Below, piece by piece: positions 13,269-27,600 of a DNA stretch of 64,000 nucleotides (the first letter of the stretch is position 1; every line of letters begins with the position of its first letter). The DNA lies in NCBI RefSeq assembly GCF_013373865.1, contig NC_050469.1, forward strand, positions 31,377,046-31,441,045, written 5' to 3'. Made by a program: the position numbers and the translations under genes. The stretch comes from Monomorium pharaonis. Its lineage: Eukaryota; Arthropoda; Insecta; Hymenoptera; Formicidae. Under the pieces are notes generated by a model. It saw only the letters and a list, made by a program, of their open reading frames with translations, made no database searches and was not told the DNA's origin.

Positions 13269-16200
13269 AAATCATAATTTCGGCGACTTTGAAGCAACCA
13301 CAGAGATTCAACGAGTACGATGGCACCCGGGTTCTACGAATGATTCTCATCTATTGATTCTGACATCTGAAAATTCTTTCCGGTAATTAAAAAAGTGCAA
13401 TCATTCAAATATTATTCAACTGAAACGTCCTTATTTTAACTCCCATTATTATTATTTATTAATATGAATTGCCGAATCTCTCAGTCAATATGCGTGCTTG
13501 TATCCATATAATATTGTAAAGCCTTCGGCACACGATACAATTTTTCATGCTAGATCGCATACTAGACGTCTTATTACATGTCCCGATTGACTCGGATAAT
13601 TATGTCATCAATTGTAAGCCAATGAGGATACGTACATTAAAAAAGATGATCTTCCAATTTCAACAAAAAGTATATGTGTGCAAAAATTAGAGACAGATAA
13701 ATAATTAGTAAATACTGTGATATACACATATTGCACCTAATCAATCTAGCTGATAGAAGTAGAATTTTCAAATTCTATATATGTAACAGCCAAAATTCTA
13801 GTAGATTCAAAAATTAGCTGTACATTTTGATTATGATATCAAGAAATCTGTCTATATCAGCAAGAAATTTTTTTGGGTATAGTAAGACATCTCGTATGCG
13901 ATCTAGCGTAAAAAGTCGTATCGTGTATGCCAGAGGCTTAAGACTATAATATCTCAATTGCGGAAAGAGCATTTCTTCTCAATCGTAGCCATTATAATTA
14001 TAGAAAACTGCGAAAAACTTTGAGAAAACAGTATGACGTAGCCTTTAACTCGCCTTCTATAACTTTTTCTCGTATTAAATGGAGGCTTAACAATACAGGC
14101 AACATTTATGCAAACTAAACTTTAGAGGACTTTACGCGGCACGCCGAAGCATCTTTAAAAGTGTCGTCGGACTGTCCTTAAGCTGCACTTAATTTCACCC
14201 ACAGTTTATATGAGTGCGAACTAGGCGGTCCACCACGACTCGTAAAATGTTGGAAGGTCGGCCGCGCGCCATCGAGCTCACCCTCAAAGATCCCAGACTT
14301 TACATCCCTTGGCGAAACTGCAGTGGACTTTGATTTTGCTACTCCTACCCTGAAGAAACCTGAAATGTTCACCGATAAGAGCCTCAATGAGGTACACAAT
14401 TGAAAAATTTGTGAAAAGTTTATTGTGTTTCTATACAGCAATTCTTATTATTGTCTGATCTTTGATGTGGTTTTTAGTTTGTGTTCCTTTAAATAATTTT
14501 CTATTCAAAATTATGTAGATTAGGATTATTTTAATTAATAATAATTACTATTTAACTATATGATAACTGAAGATTAAGTACATTCGAAACATCTTATTAA
14601 TAAAATAAAACAAACTATATTTGCATATTGAAATTTTTTTCGAGCTCATTTTATTTGACCTCTTTATTACTTATTGTTTTGTAAAAACTCAAGTTGATGT
14701 TACTGTTATTAATTTGTGTTACATTTGATATATCTTTCCCAAACGGTTCACTCAAAAAAGATTGAATAAAATGAATCGATTTTGGCTTCTGGCGCGGCAA
14801 ATACAAACATTTTTTGTAGTTTTTAATCTGATTCTGATTACAATCTTTTGAATTTTTTTTATTTTTTGAGAAAGTGTTAAAATAACAATGTAAAGTTTTA
14901 AATATTATTTAAAATCCTAAAAAAGACTATACAAAACTATTATGAGAATAACATGTGTTAATGAAAGTGTAAAACTGAACAATAAAAAATGTAAAAACTA
15001 TATTTAGTAAAAAATGAATGATATATAAGTAAACAAGATAAATTAATAAAAGAAAAAGATCTTATTTGGTCAAAGCGGATCTCAGAGTCTAAATATATTT
15101 TTATGTGAAGTTTATACAATTTCCAGTATAATATAATCATTTTACTATTATACATTTTACATTATACTATTATAAAATATTGCAATAGTAAAATACGTTT
15201 AATGAACAGAAATCTATATATATAATACGCAGAAGAACATAACATATGGAAAAGAAGAAGTAAACATTGTAGAGAAAAAAATAAAATTCTTTACTCTTGC
15301 TCAGAATCACTATCAGCAACATTATTCTGATAATAGACGTTAAACATTTAATGGATCTCAAATAAAATTCGAGCATAACCAAAATATCAAATTATTATGG
15401 CAACTATCAAACAGAACATGAACTATTAAATATAAAAGTATTTTTATTAATATTTTTGTTACATTGAACATTGCATCGTTAATTTAAATCAATGAATATC
15501 AACGTAAATCTGACACATCGGCAAAGAAAATATATCAATATGCTGTCAAACTTATTAAAATTTATGCGCTTGATGTATTAATTAATTTTATGTAAATAAT
15601 ACTTATTTTATTTTAATCTTTATTGTTTTTATTATTTTAAAAACACGTAAAATATATCATATTAATTGTAAATTAACTTAACTGAATAAATATAAAAGAA
15701 ATCTTTCTTCTTAATTTTTTGACAAAATAAATTAAATTATTACCAATATTGACTTTGAATTTATACTTTGAATGTATTATTATATTATTAGTTTATTAAT
15801 TTGTTATTATGTCATAGTATTAATATCATCAATTTATTTTATACAAATATTTTTCATAATTTTCAGATAAAAGAAAAGATAGACTGGAATCAAATCGAAT
15901 GGCCAATCTTGGTGCTCCGTGGAAATGGCGAAGTGCTAATCGTTCGTGGAAACGTTTTATTGGAGAAGTATGAAGAAATATTTTATAAACTAAGATAACT
16001 TTAATCATTATATCCCCCATTTTTACAGCAAAAGTTTACATTATTGATGATTTCACAATTGTGCTAATGATGTCTCTTTTCCTCTTTCATTGTGGCTTGA
16101 ATTGTTGCAGTTACGAGAATCCAGTAGTATTGGGTTCACTGTCCATGTATCCGTCGACTGATGATAATTACGGAATAGATTCATGCTCTATCATGTGCCT

Positions 16201-17158
16201 GCAAACTACCCCGCCGATAGTGGTCATCGCCATGTGCACCGGAAAGATTTATCATGCGATATTGCTGCGCGAAATATCAGACACCGACGATGACGACGAC
16301 AGAAAGGTACAATAAATATTACAAAATTTTATGTATTCCACATGTCGCAATATCACGCTGAATTTTATCGCTATTCTCAAATCGTCAGTCAAGGAATTAT
16401 GGAACGTCAAATTTATAGAGTTATGTATAGGGTTGAATAATAACTAATAATTAAAAATTAAAATCTAAATAATAAAATTAATAATTAATTTTGTACCCAA
16501 ACAACTTTAACTTAACTTTATCTAAAACAATATTAACTTACCTAATCCTGATTCTTTAAAAAAAAAATGATAATATCTTTTTTCGCCAGACTTGGTCCCA
16601 GTATGGTTCAAATTATAGTCTTCATACGCCGGATGATGCGCTTTATGTCTACGAGTGTGTCGAACTGGAACTAGGTCTTCTCTTTACGGATGACGATAAA
16701 AAATATAACTGTCCCATTCATCTTCACTGTGATAAGGGCAATAAATCAAGGTATTAATTGAGAAAAGCATATTGAATATATAGGATGTTTTAGAACTATT
16801 GCAACTTTCACAGCAAATCAGAACTCGATTCAATGAAAAATCTATTCCCTTTTTTTCACGGCGAAAATGGCGATATTTCCAAAGCAATCCTTATTTGATG
16901 CACTCGATCATTGATTAAATTAAATTAATTTATGAATACTTATTTATGTTAGATATTTTTGCTCTCATAATGCTGGGATTCATGTAGTGAGTTTACCGAT
17001 GGTTTCTCAATTGGAGGAGTTTATTTATGGCAAGTATATTTACGTTATTAAAAAAAAAAGAATGTAAAGAAGAAAAGTTACATATAATATCTATCATTCT
17101 GCGAGCTGTATTACAAATCTCTGAAAATATTCTTGCGTATGTAAACTTGAACACACAA

Positions 17159-17220
<62 letters not shown>

Positions 17221-20200
17221 TATATAATAGCAAATCAATAAATTAATTTTTTATTAAAAATAAAATGAAAGTCGAAATGACAAATAAGATAAAGATATTG
17301 AAATGATTAATTTTTCTTCTACGTCTTTATTGAAAGTGCTTTCCTTCTAACAAACATTTTTTTTTAGATAACGGCGGAAATTATTTACCATCCTTGCTAA
17401 ATCAATCAATTTTGCAATACCTATTTTCTACGAGAACTAAACATACGAATGTGGATGAAGCTACGCCGATACTTGGTTTTGGTCTTCTCCAAGAACCCTG
17501 TGTTCTAGTTGCATTGCTACACACAGGTGTTGTCATCGATCTTTCCGTTATAGATCTTTATTATCTTCCAAGAATCGAGCAATTAGAACCCGTCACGAAT
17601 ACTATGACAAAGGTAATTATGAATGATAGAAATGACATTTGGATTTCGAAAGTGAGAAGTTATTATTTATTTTTGTTATTTTTTCGCAACCATAAATTCT
17701 ACAAGTTAATCTCTCATTAAATGAAAACAGATATATAAGTTGTTTAGAATAGAGTTCAAGATCGAATACGAATCTATAATACGCTATTTTTACAGAACTA
17801 CGCATCATCGCAAATACTCTAACTTTGGAGTGTTTGAAGCTATCACATCGTAATATGTGCTTGATATAATGCAACATCTACAATATCAGCAGAAGTAATG
17901 GAGTAAGGAGTAAGAGTAAAAATTGACCAATTAAAAACCGGGAGTAAACGAAATGGGTAAATCTCATTTCATATTTCTTACTTCATACTCCTATTCCATT
18001 ATTCCTACCGACATTGTAGACCTTGCATAAAAGATCTGCAATTTATACTCACGAAATTCGAATTTATAGACTAGTAGATGACAAGAATAAACAATGTGGA
18101 CTTCTTAAAGTTAAACTTTAATGCTTAATTGAGACAAAATCATTCTACGAAAATTTAAATTACATATGCATTGATAAATAAAACAACATTTAAAAAATTT
18201 TCATTTTCAGCATAAACTCCATTCATATACTGATATTAATACAGATACTTTAATTATAGAAAAGAATTTCCAAATCTATAAAAGAGATACATATTAAATA
18301 TTGTTATTATCGATCCCGATCAAGTTTAACGAGTATTCTGGCATCCCCTTAAACAATAAAAAATAAAAACTAGAGCAAAAATTTAAAAATTATCGAGTTC
18401 CTACTTACATAAAAAAATCTTTGATTTGCTGAAAATTTTTCCCGCATGTTTTTTTTTATTTAAAAGAAACCCATTTTCCAAAATTGAACTAAATCGAAAA
18501 TGTGATTTTTTACATATATGTTTGATTTTATAAAATTTTATTTTTTCTATATAAATGTATATTCAGGCAAAAAAATATTTACATTGTACTTTTTTGTGGA
18601 AAGTGGGAGTTATTTATTTTTCTCAAAGAAATATAGTCACCGCAATTAAAATTCACCCTACATTGTTATTTTTTTTAAGGTGAACAAGGAACCATTCGAC
18701 GAGTACATCAAGAAATTACTCAGACGCGAAATATCGCAACCTATAACCAAGATAGGATCTCGCTCAATGTCCTTAAACGAATCTTTAGAGGTATGTTTTA
18801 ATATTTACCTACTACAATGCATTATACACAAGAAAGTTAATATAATTGAAATAATTGTACATTTTTGCCACTTATAGAACTTAATACAAATATCTTAGAA
18901 TCTTTGGTTTATACACAAAAATAACTAGAATTACTGCAGCAGTCAATGACTTCATTAAACACTATTAGGAAATGACTATTTAAGGAAAATATTAAAGTAA
19001 TAAGATTTCAAAATAATAAACTGCATATTAATTGACATTTTTAGGTTTAAATCTCACATAGATTTTATTAAAATAATATTATTTTTGAAAATATATTTAT
19101 ATTAAGTTGTTTTTATTTGTGTTTATTGATTGATGCAGTGATTCTATACGTATAGTAGAGTTACGATTCAATAAATCAAAACGTAACGTTCCTTTTATGT
19201 TTCAGTTGTTATATCACGCCACAAATATCTTCCGTACTCAAAATTTCGTCCGACACGACAAAGTTCGGGATGAGATCAGTAAAAAGGTTCGCGCTTTGAA
19301 AGCTTTAAAAAGTCATTTATTAAAAGAACTTGATACTTTGACAGAAACGAAAAAAGAATTACGACAAACCGCCGAACGTTTGGCCGAAAGATACGAAGAG
19401 ATTAACGATAAACAGAAAGAATTAGCACGTAGGTGAGTATCGTTATTTAATTACTTTAATAATATTGAAGCAATTTTACAGATTCGCATAATTCAAATTA
19501 TGATTATGATTTGAGGTTATCGAACTATTTAAATTTAAATAAATAAAAAATACAATTCTTTGAAGTATTACGGAGGGATAAAAAATAGAATCCATATTAC
19601 ATTATACTTTTAGAGCAGAGGAAGTTTTGAGATTAGTAAATTACAAAGAACCTTTAATGACATCTATCGAGAAAGCAGAAGCGGAAGAATTGAAGAAAAT
19701 GGACGTAAAGATACGTGACATGCAAGTTCGACTTGAACAACTCAAGAAAAAGTCCACTCAAACTGTACACACAAATGGTATCGATTCTGATGGGAACAGG
19801 AAAGAAATTGTTTTCACACGCAATCAAGAAGAAGCGACAAAGGAAAATCTTTCTCAAATGTATGTATAATCCTAAATTGTTAATCCTCTCATTTTTTTTT
19901 TTTTTTTGCTTTAGAAGGATTTTTCAGTACTTTTCTAACAAAAAATGTTTATATACTTTTTTTCATAAAAAACAAAAATGCACTACTTAATTTACTGCTG
20001 ATAGAAAGAATTGAGACTCGAATAAGGTAATTTCACCTCGCTTTTACTTTTGAAATTTAGCGAAATTTAGTTTGCCTTCTAAGATTAAAAATGTTCGAAT
20101 TTCAAACATTTATTGCCGACTTAAATTGAATCGTTGACAGTATATTCACAGTAAAAAAAATTGAATTCTAAATTCTTATGTCAAATTAATTCTCAATTTG

Positions 20201-21193
20201 AATGCAAATCAAATTCAATTTTTTTTATTTACATTATATACTAATTTAGTATACTAATGCATAATAAAGTATTTTTTGACAATAAAGTATTAAATAAAGT
20301 ATTTAATGACAAATCTTGTTTTAACGGGCGAGAAAATTAGTCGTCACCTTACAATTTCGAGAAAATTTACCAAACAAAAAAATAAAGGCTACCGATTCAA
20401 AATCAAATCATCAATGATTTAAGGTTATCGAATTATTTAAATTCAAATGTGTTAGATTCGAAAACATTCGAATAAAAACAACAGTGGTTTGATTCAAGTT
20501 CAATCCAATTCGAATTCGAACAATTTGGACATCTCTTATAATCAATAATTTCTTGTTAAGTCAAGTTAAAATTATTTTTTCCTTTTCTGAGAAATAATTT
20601 TGTAACTTAATCTTTGGAAATCCGTCACATTTTGCATTCTTGTTTCAACAACATTTATAAACATCTTTCGAGATATTACCATAAATGTGTTAAATAAACA
20701 TTACTTTGTGACAATAATAGTAAATTAATTCTCTGAATGATAAATGTGTTAAACATATTAATAAAGTTAAAATCGCCTACACGATTTGCAGCGGATCTTT
20801 GTGCTAAATATAATTTTTCTATTAATTTAATATTCTCAGCTTATATAAACTGCGCGTCGACAATTTTGTCAATCTTGAAACACAGTTACTAAAATATCGA
20901 TGCTCATTACTAAACATTACTTTATGAATTTAATAGTTACTTTGATAGTTACTTTGTAGTCAATACTTTTCTAAAATTAAATTAAAAGTCATTCCCCCTT
21001 TTTAGAACTTATTTTTTTAGTTGTGTGAACTTTGGAAAAGCAATGCTGCGATCTTAGTTGTTTCTATGTATAATATATGTAGAATAAGTATAATAATTTT
21101 TCTTCTTACAGGGCGAAGAACATAAAGAATTTGGTAGATCAAGTAAAGCAGATTAAAGCGGAAATTAGTCTTTCATATATTAGCAAACAGTAA
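13269..21193 (+). CDS. Nup88: Nup88, nuclear pore complex protein (partial, lacks N-terminus)
   Basis: Exons: 13269-13382, 14205-14391, 15867-15967, 16111-16306, 16590-16750, 16953-17029, 17368-17612, 18680-18790, 19206-19432, 19614-19859, 21112-21193 (TAA at 21191). All junction phases agree. About 582 codons are visible. Nup88 (Drosophila mbo) sits on the cytoplasmic face of the nuclear pore with Nup214 and takes part in CRM1-dependent export. Family landmarks: RWHP..DSHLLILTSEN, TSLGETAVDFDF, STDDNYGIDSC, LYVYECVELELGLL, FCSHNAGIHVV, then a C-terminal coiled coil (ELRQTAERLAERYEEINDKQ) and a short helical tail. Human Nup88 is 741 residues; its first roughly 190 residues have no counterpart in the window. 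Exon 1 begins in phase behind a good acceptor, so upstream exons must exist. Intron 6 uses a GC donor (TATG/GCAAGT at 17030); splicing at the nearby GT would bring a stop codon into frame. Family assignment is secure. Confidence 0.93.
13518..13942. mobile_element. Palindromic MITE, family A (copy 1)
   Basis: The ends are inverted copies: GCCTTCGGCACACGATACAA on the left and the reverse complement of TTAAGCCTCTGGCATACACG on the right, each followed inward by TTTTTCATGCTAGATCGCAT or a close variant. The sub-terminal block (CCCGATTGACTCGGATAAT...) recurs in inverse orientation in copy 2 at 28,653. About 245 bp of AT-rich sequence separates it from the right arm. It lies in the intron between the first two visible Nup88 exons. 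Confidence 0.75.
14392..15866 (+). other. Nup88 intron, AT-rich
   Basis: Unremarkable AT-rich intron between the second and third visible Nup88 exons. Open frames here have low-complexity Ile/Lys/Phe/Tyr composition and no domain. Confidence 0.7.
17165..17218. repeat. (CA)n microsatellite
   Basis: A pure dinucleotide run of about 54 bp in Nup88 intron 6, the intron with the GC donor. Confidence 0.95.
17876..18022. mobile_element. Small palindromic MITE in Nup88 intron
   Basis: The left arm (CTACAATATCAGCAGAAGTA, continuing ATGGAGTAAGGAGTAAG) matches the reverse complement of the right arm (CTACAATGTCGGTAGGAATA, continuing ATGGAATAGGAGTATGAAGTAAG). The element is about 147 bp and entirely intronic. 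Confidence 0.65.
20680..20960. mobile_element. Repeat family B, partial copy in last Nup88 intron
   Basis: A block containing GATTTGCAGCGGATCTTTGT, then TAAATATAATTTTTCT, TAATTTAATATT, GCTTATATAAACTGC and GTCAATCTTGAAACACAGTTA matches both arms of the element in the RpL35 intron (35,440-36,020). Its left flank (ACAATAATAGTAAATTAATT) matches that element's right flank in inverse orientation. Only one arm is obvious here. Confidence 0.6.
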
Positions 21194-21256
21194 TAGCAAA
21201 TATTTTTAATATCTAAAAATTAATAATTTTTTATTTTATTTTACAAATTTGTGTAT

Positions 21257-21262
21257 AATAAA
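21257..21262 (+). promoter_or_regulatory. Candidate poly(A) signal of Nup88
   Basis: An AATAAA hexamer 64 bp after the Nup88 stop codon. Confidence 0.5.
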
Positions 21263-21670
21263 AGATAATGTGCTAAACTTTTTATGATCCTATACCTCAA
21301 AAAAAATTTCTAATTAATATACAAATTACTTATTTACCTTATATTTAATTATTTTATCAGAATGAATTTGCTAAGATCCAACATGCTCATGTATATGTTA
21401 TGTATAATGTATGTGTATAATATACAAAAATCTATTTATAATAAAAATATCTTCTTTATTAAGCCTTAAAATATATTAAAAATGTTCACTATTTGACTTG
21501 AAGCTATTTGATAAGAAATTATTAGAAATAATATAATATTTAGGATATATATACACATCAAGAGAGTATAATATATTACATGTAATTAATACTAAAAATA
21601 AAAGATACTTTATGAAATATTTTTTGCAAACTGATTTGATAATGAATTAAAAAATCGGCCAATATTGAAA

Positions 21671-24600
21671 TCAATCACTCTCACTATCAATTTCATCAAT
21701 GCCTTCAGGTGGAACAGGTGGTGGTTCGTTTTTAAATATAGGCATAATCTAGAATAAGAAAAAGAGACTTCAGAAATTTATTTTCATAAAAACACGCATA
21801 TAAATATTTTTAGAAAAATATGAATGTGCGTGTATATGTGTATAGATTATCACCGTGGTAGATCTTGAAATTTCTACGCATTTTACTGGAAAATCATTAT
21901 TACTATCTGGGTTTAATAATGACTTCTCAATTGTTGGTTCCTTAACTTGACAATCGACAGTTTTATTAACTGAGGCAATCACATCTTTAGTTGTTTTAGA
22001 TTCTTTGTCCTCTTCGTCAGAATCTTCATATAATACTTGCAAAGTAATATGCTAAAAATTTTAGATTAGAAACATAATACATAACAAAATACATGTTTGC
22101 TTTTTATATGTTGCTTATTTATTTCAACGATATAAAATTATATTTTCCAGTTTGAATATTGAACTCGTTAAAATGTAATATAATTTTTAAAGAAAGATGG
22201 ATAAAATGGATCGAATGAGTCGAATAAATTTGGTCTCCAGAACAATTTTTTTTTTTTTAAGTTACTAAATCTGATTTTAACCCTTTACATTTTGATTTAT
22301 TGAAAAAATATTAAAATCAGCATATAAAGCTGTTAAATATCTAGTAAATTATTATTGAATTTTACGATATATTAGTTCACATTTTCCTGCTATTAAGACA
22401 TGAAAATATTCTTATCATTAATGTTCTTTAAATTCTTTAACAATTCATGTGTTTTGCTTGATAAAAAAGAATTATTAATAAATAAAATACGCATTATCGA
22501 TATTTTATTATAACTCTTGATCACAGTATCTGAGACTATTATCTATTATGTCTTTCAAGGATTTTCTCTTAGAATATTTAGCATAATTTATTATATTTTA
22601 CTACTGAAAATTGTAAGATTCGTTCAAAGAATATTTTTGTGAGCACAAGATCTGCCTTGATTAAGTAAAGCCTCCTTCATTTCTTAACTTATGCTTATAT
22701 GTCAGCTTATTTTCATTTAACCCTTTCCATATAAATGAGAGTATTTCAAAATTGATCCATAAAAATTTCTTAAAATTGTAAAGATAATTAAAGTATAAAA
22801 TTAAATATGCTATATTTTACTTTTTCCAAAAAAAGTATAGACATTTGTTCTAGAAATTTGAAAAAATATTCACGAATTTTTAGATTTTTTAATTGCTTTC
22901 GATAAAAGAAATCATGTGATAGGACTTAAAATATTCATTTTTGGAAAGGTCATTTATTTTTCACATTGTATTGTAAGGGTTAATATTATTTATTTCAATA
23001 TAGTTTTATACTTTTATATTTAATTTTATTATTCTCATAATAATTCCTTATATGTTTAACAGTTTCATATACTACGTTTTAATATTTTCCCTATAAATTA
23101 AAAATTTTTACAAGTTTGAATCAAATTCAGCAGTTCAGAAACAACAAAAAAGAAAATATCTTTTTTACTACTTCAGAAATAAAAATCGATTTATTTTACT
23201 CGTCCTTCCTTGGTGTGACATGTGATCTACTGATTGTAGCAGAATAAAAATATCATTAACATTCCACCCAATGTATTGAATTCTTATCAATATACTTTTT
23301 TTGTCAACAAAAATTACAATTGAATTATGTTGTATTGTTATAATAAAATAAATAATAAATAAATGATATCTCTTACCTTTATTGTGTTTGCAATAGTTGA
23401 TTTTACATAATCAAAGGATAATTCAGAACACGATTCATCCGCAAGTTTTTCTGATAATGTATAATATGTTTTGTTCATTATTTGCTTAATTTCTTTGTTT
23501 TTCTTCTCAACCTAAATATATTCAGTTGATAAAAAATATTAAAAATACATATGTTATAATGAATTGCTAAAAAACAAAATTTAGAAATATGATTACATCT
23601 TTTTGTCTGGAAGATATTGTGTCAACTTGAAGAACGTGTTGTTTATGACATTGAGAAAGCCTATCTTCTAAGCTAGCATTTTCTTCTTTATATTGTGCAA
23701 TTGTATTTTTAGCTACTTCTAAAGCTTCTTTAGTTTTCTTCAAATCATCACTTTTATCGGCTAATCTTGCTTCCAATTCTTGAATTTTCTTACTGAGATT
23801 TTCATTAATTTGAAATAATGATTCTTTTTCTTCTATAATAGTAGTTTGATAATTCAATAATTATTAAACACATTATACTATCACACATTATATAATTTTT
23901 TATCGCAAATTATTATATATCACCTTTTAATCCTTTTAAATCATTTTCTAAGGAACTTATTTTGCTCTGTGCCTCGCGAATTTTCTCATCCGACATATCC
24001 TTATCAGTATTTTTTAGTTTCAGTATTTCATTATCCTTTGTTCCTGCATTAAGAGCTAAGAGCATTTTCCAAGAAGCATCCAAAGTTGCTTTATCACTTG
24101 TAGGAGTTGTGGCATTTTGTAATTCGAGCACATGAAACTACACACACAACAATGTTATAATCAACATATCGCTCTTGCTACAAGAATGACAAATTCAAAA
24201 AACATAGTTTTCCAGTTTGAATGTTTTAAATCAAAGTTTGACATACATTACATATTTCCGCTTAAGTTCGCCTGATATTTCATGTGTCGTATAACAAATT
24301 TTTCAAACGTAACGATTCAGAACAGAGAAATTCTTGAATCTCCGGGAAATGCTCCATAATTTAAGTATTGCTTTTATAGTCAATCGACATCTGTCAAGCT
24401 TGTCATACAATACATGAGATATGTAAGAGCTTTTCGTTTACAATGTGCAACATGTGCCAAGCTGTTTAATTCATAAAAATTTTTTAATATTTTTAAATAA
24501 AATTTTAATGTGAAATCATTGCAAAGAAATAAATATATCATTAGCTTGTTCCTCAATATATTAATCCCTCGTCAGAATTTTCTTTTTTCTTTGAAAATAA

Positions 24601-27600
24601 CTCAATAATGACAATTTTTTATTTATATTGTAGTAGCAAATAAATGATACCACGAAACCCTTATCTATTATATGCATACCTTATCCAATAATTTCTGAAC
24701 ATTATCTGATATTTTGGATATTCCCATTCGTATTTCCGCGTTTGCTATCCTTGTTTCTGATAGTAACATGTTCATTCCGGGATCCATAGCTGTTGATATC
24801 GTACGATTTACAGCCTGCGATACAGGATACATCTGGTTGTCCATCGTTACGTAATGTCCCTGTAATTTTGATCATCTTTCACAATTATGTTGCATCAATA
24901 AATTTATTATCCCTGCGTTAGGCGCGTTTTCACACAGTAAACAAATGCATTTCTTTTATTCATTCTCTAATATTTGTCAATTTGTTTTTACTGTTTTATA
25001 AAGTTTAATGTAAGATTTATCAATCAAATATAAATTTTTAAAAATTGTTTTAAAAAGTACAGGAAAATTATAGGAAAAATTAATATATTTGTGATGTACA
25101 TTGTGACCATTCGTGGAAAAAAAATATTGCACCTAACACAGAGTTAAATACAAAATGTCATATATATTAAATCATACAGTAAAATACGGAGCCCATTGTG
25201 GCGTTAATGAAGGTGAAGTAACTAATGGCTTATAAGTACTAGAATCTGTAGAAGGCACTTCAGTTTTAGATTCTACAGTTTTTTGAGCGGCTTTTCTTTC
25301 ATTCAATGACTCATGAGACAAATTCTTCTTTTGCAAAACGCTTTCCGATTGTTCAATCTAATAAAATACAGTATTTTAGATACAGTATTTTAGATACAGA
25401 TTTTGTTTTCATGAAGAAATTTATAAATTATAAATATAACTAACCCTCTTATGACGAGAAGATTTATGAGGTACGTCGTCCTACAAAACGATATTGCTTC
25501 CTTCATATTAAGTCAATAATATTATATAATATAATATATAATAAGTTTTATTCGACATCTTATAAATATTAGCGCACAGAAATAATAGTAGTAAATAATA
25601 TATAATAGTAGTAACATAATATATAATAGTAGTAAACATTAATATCAAATTAAAACTAATATATTTTATTTAAGAATTAATATTTTATAGAATTCCTTGT
25701 TTATATGTATGAAACAATGATAATTCTGCTTATATACATATAATTTAATCTTCTTTAAAAAACTTAATAATTTTAAAACTGTTTTTCAGCAAAAAAACAT
25801 ACTTTTATTTCAATATTAAGTCATTTTTAAAAAACACAATATGATTGTTTTTTAGTAATAGTATTAAAAAATTCTAATCTTTTTTAAAGATTTTATTTCT
25901 TATCCAATATTTTTTTCAACTTTTCATGAAAGTTATTATTGAATGATAATATATTTTTATACCTTTCTTTTTATTATATTTTTTAATTATATTCTTATAC
26001 TTTCTATTCTAAGATTACACAAAATTTCTTCATGTAAGCAAATTATGTCTGTTTAACATACTATTTATTATTATTTCAATATTCAATATTTCGAAGAGAA
26101 AAATAATTCAAAGAATGTTTTTTCTGTGCAGAAACAATAGAAAAATTAATATGAACACCTCTGTATCTTCAGAATCAGTGGTGGAGGGTAAAGACATTTT
26201 TGGTAATATGGACTGACCCATTTTAGCCATTCTCGATATTATGGCTGCTTTACCACTTGTTGAATTTTTAGGCACCAGTGGATCTTTCTCCTGTTCTCGT
26301 ATATCGGTTATCTCTATTATCAGCATAATATCTCTTTCTTTAGGAAACCCAGGACCTAAACTAATCTATGTAAAAGTATTTAATAGAGATATTGTTTCAT
26401 ATAAAATTCCATAAAAATTTAATAAAATTACCTGTTTACTAGGTGGTAAGAACAAAACTCTTTTCAGACCCTTGCTGCTACCCAAAAGAATTCTCTCCCA
26501 ATTCTCATCCGTTGATATTTCCACAGTCATAGTTTGCGACATTACAAAATTAGTTTTAAAAGGCTGTATAATCTCAGTTCCCACAAAATATTTTATACAT
26601 ATATTGTCCCCTTCTTTAGCAATTACATCTTTATTGCTCGACATTAGATCTTGGTAGATTACATTTGCACCTTTTTCTTGCAGTGCAAAGTAACGCGCTA
26701 GTCCCACTTCTATTGCAAACTCCAAGTAACTTTCATTATTCTCGAATAAAATTGACCAATTCTCTTTGTTATCATCATAATAACTGGCATAATTGTTTGC
26801 TTGTATAGTGTAAGCAAAGTCACATGTCACTGTGGCAATAGATATGTACTCTTGCTTAGTCTTATATAAAATTATCTGATATAACCTTGTTACTATGTTG
26901 CCTGTCAATGCCATACCAAGCTTCCCAACAGAAGCATATTGACCATTTTGCCTGAAATTCAATATTTAATATCAAAGTCAAATATCTATCTTTATAAATA
27001 TATTCTGAATACAAGCCTAAGGTCATGTATGCTTGTAATCTTGCATATTAACTACAAAATAAGTAATATTTTAGTAACTTGGTGTAATTACAATTTAAAA
27101 GCATGTACTGCTTTAGCTATTAATACTTCTGTCTTGGAAGATGATACAGTTTGTTGTATGTTATATCGAGTGTTGCTCTTCTTAGGCATTTGTTTAATGG
27201 AATGAGAATCTGTGAGTCTTGGTTGTAGTCCAAAAATTGCAGCCAAATTAGACCTAAAAGTACAAAAATTTTAATATATCTTCTGCAAAGTCAAATGAGA
27301 AAATGAAAATTATAAAAAGAGAATTGAGAAAATAAACTTAAATGTATTTTCTTCAATAATGATGAAGAAACATGCATGGAATAAATTGTATGAATTAAAA
27401 TCATTTTAACTAATTAATTAGGACTGTGATTAAAACAATTCATTGTAATTGTATAATGTATTTTTAATATCTAAAAATAAATGTATAAAAGTTTTGAAGA
27501 AGAAAAGAAGTGTAAGATATGTGTAACTTGTAAAACAAATTATTACTTAATCGGCACACTAGCATTTGCACTTTGCGAATCCTATAATGCATGCGAGTGA

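Noticed and set aside
26472..27205. Plus-strand frames opposite FKBP15 exons 2-3
   Set aside because: Shadows of the well-supported minus-strand exons.
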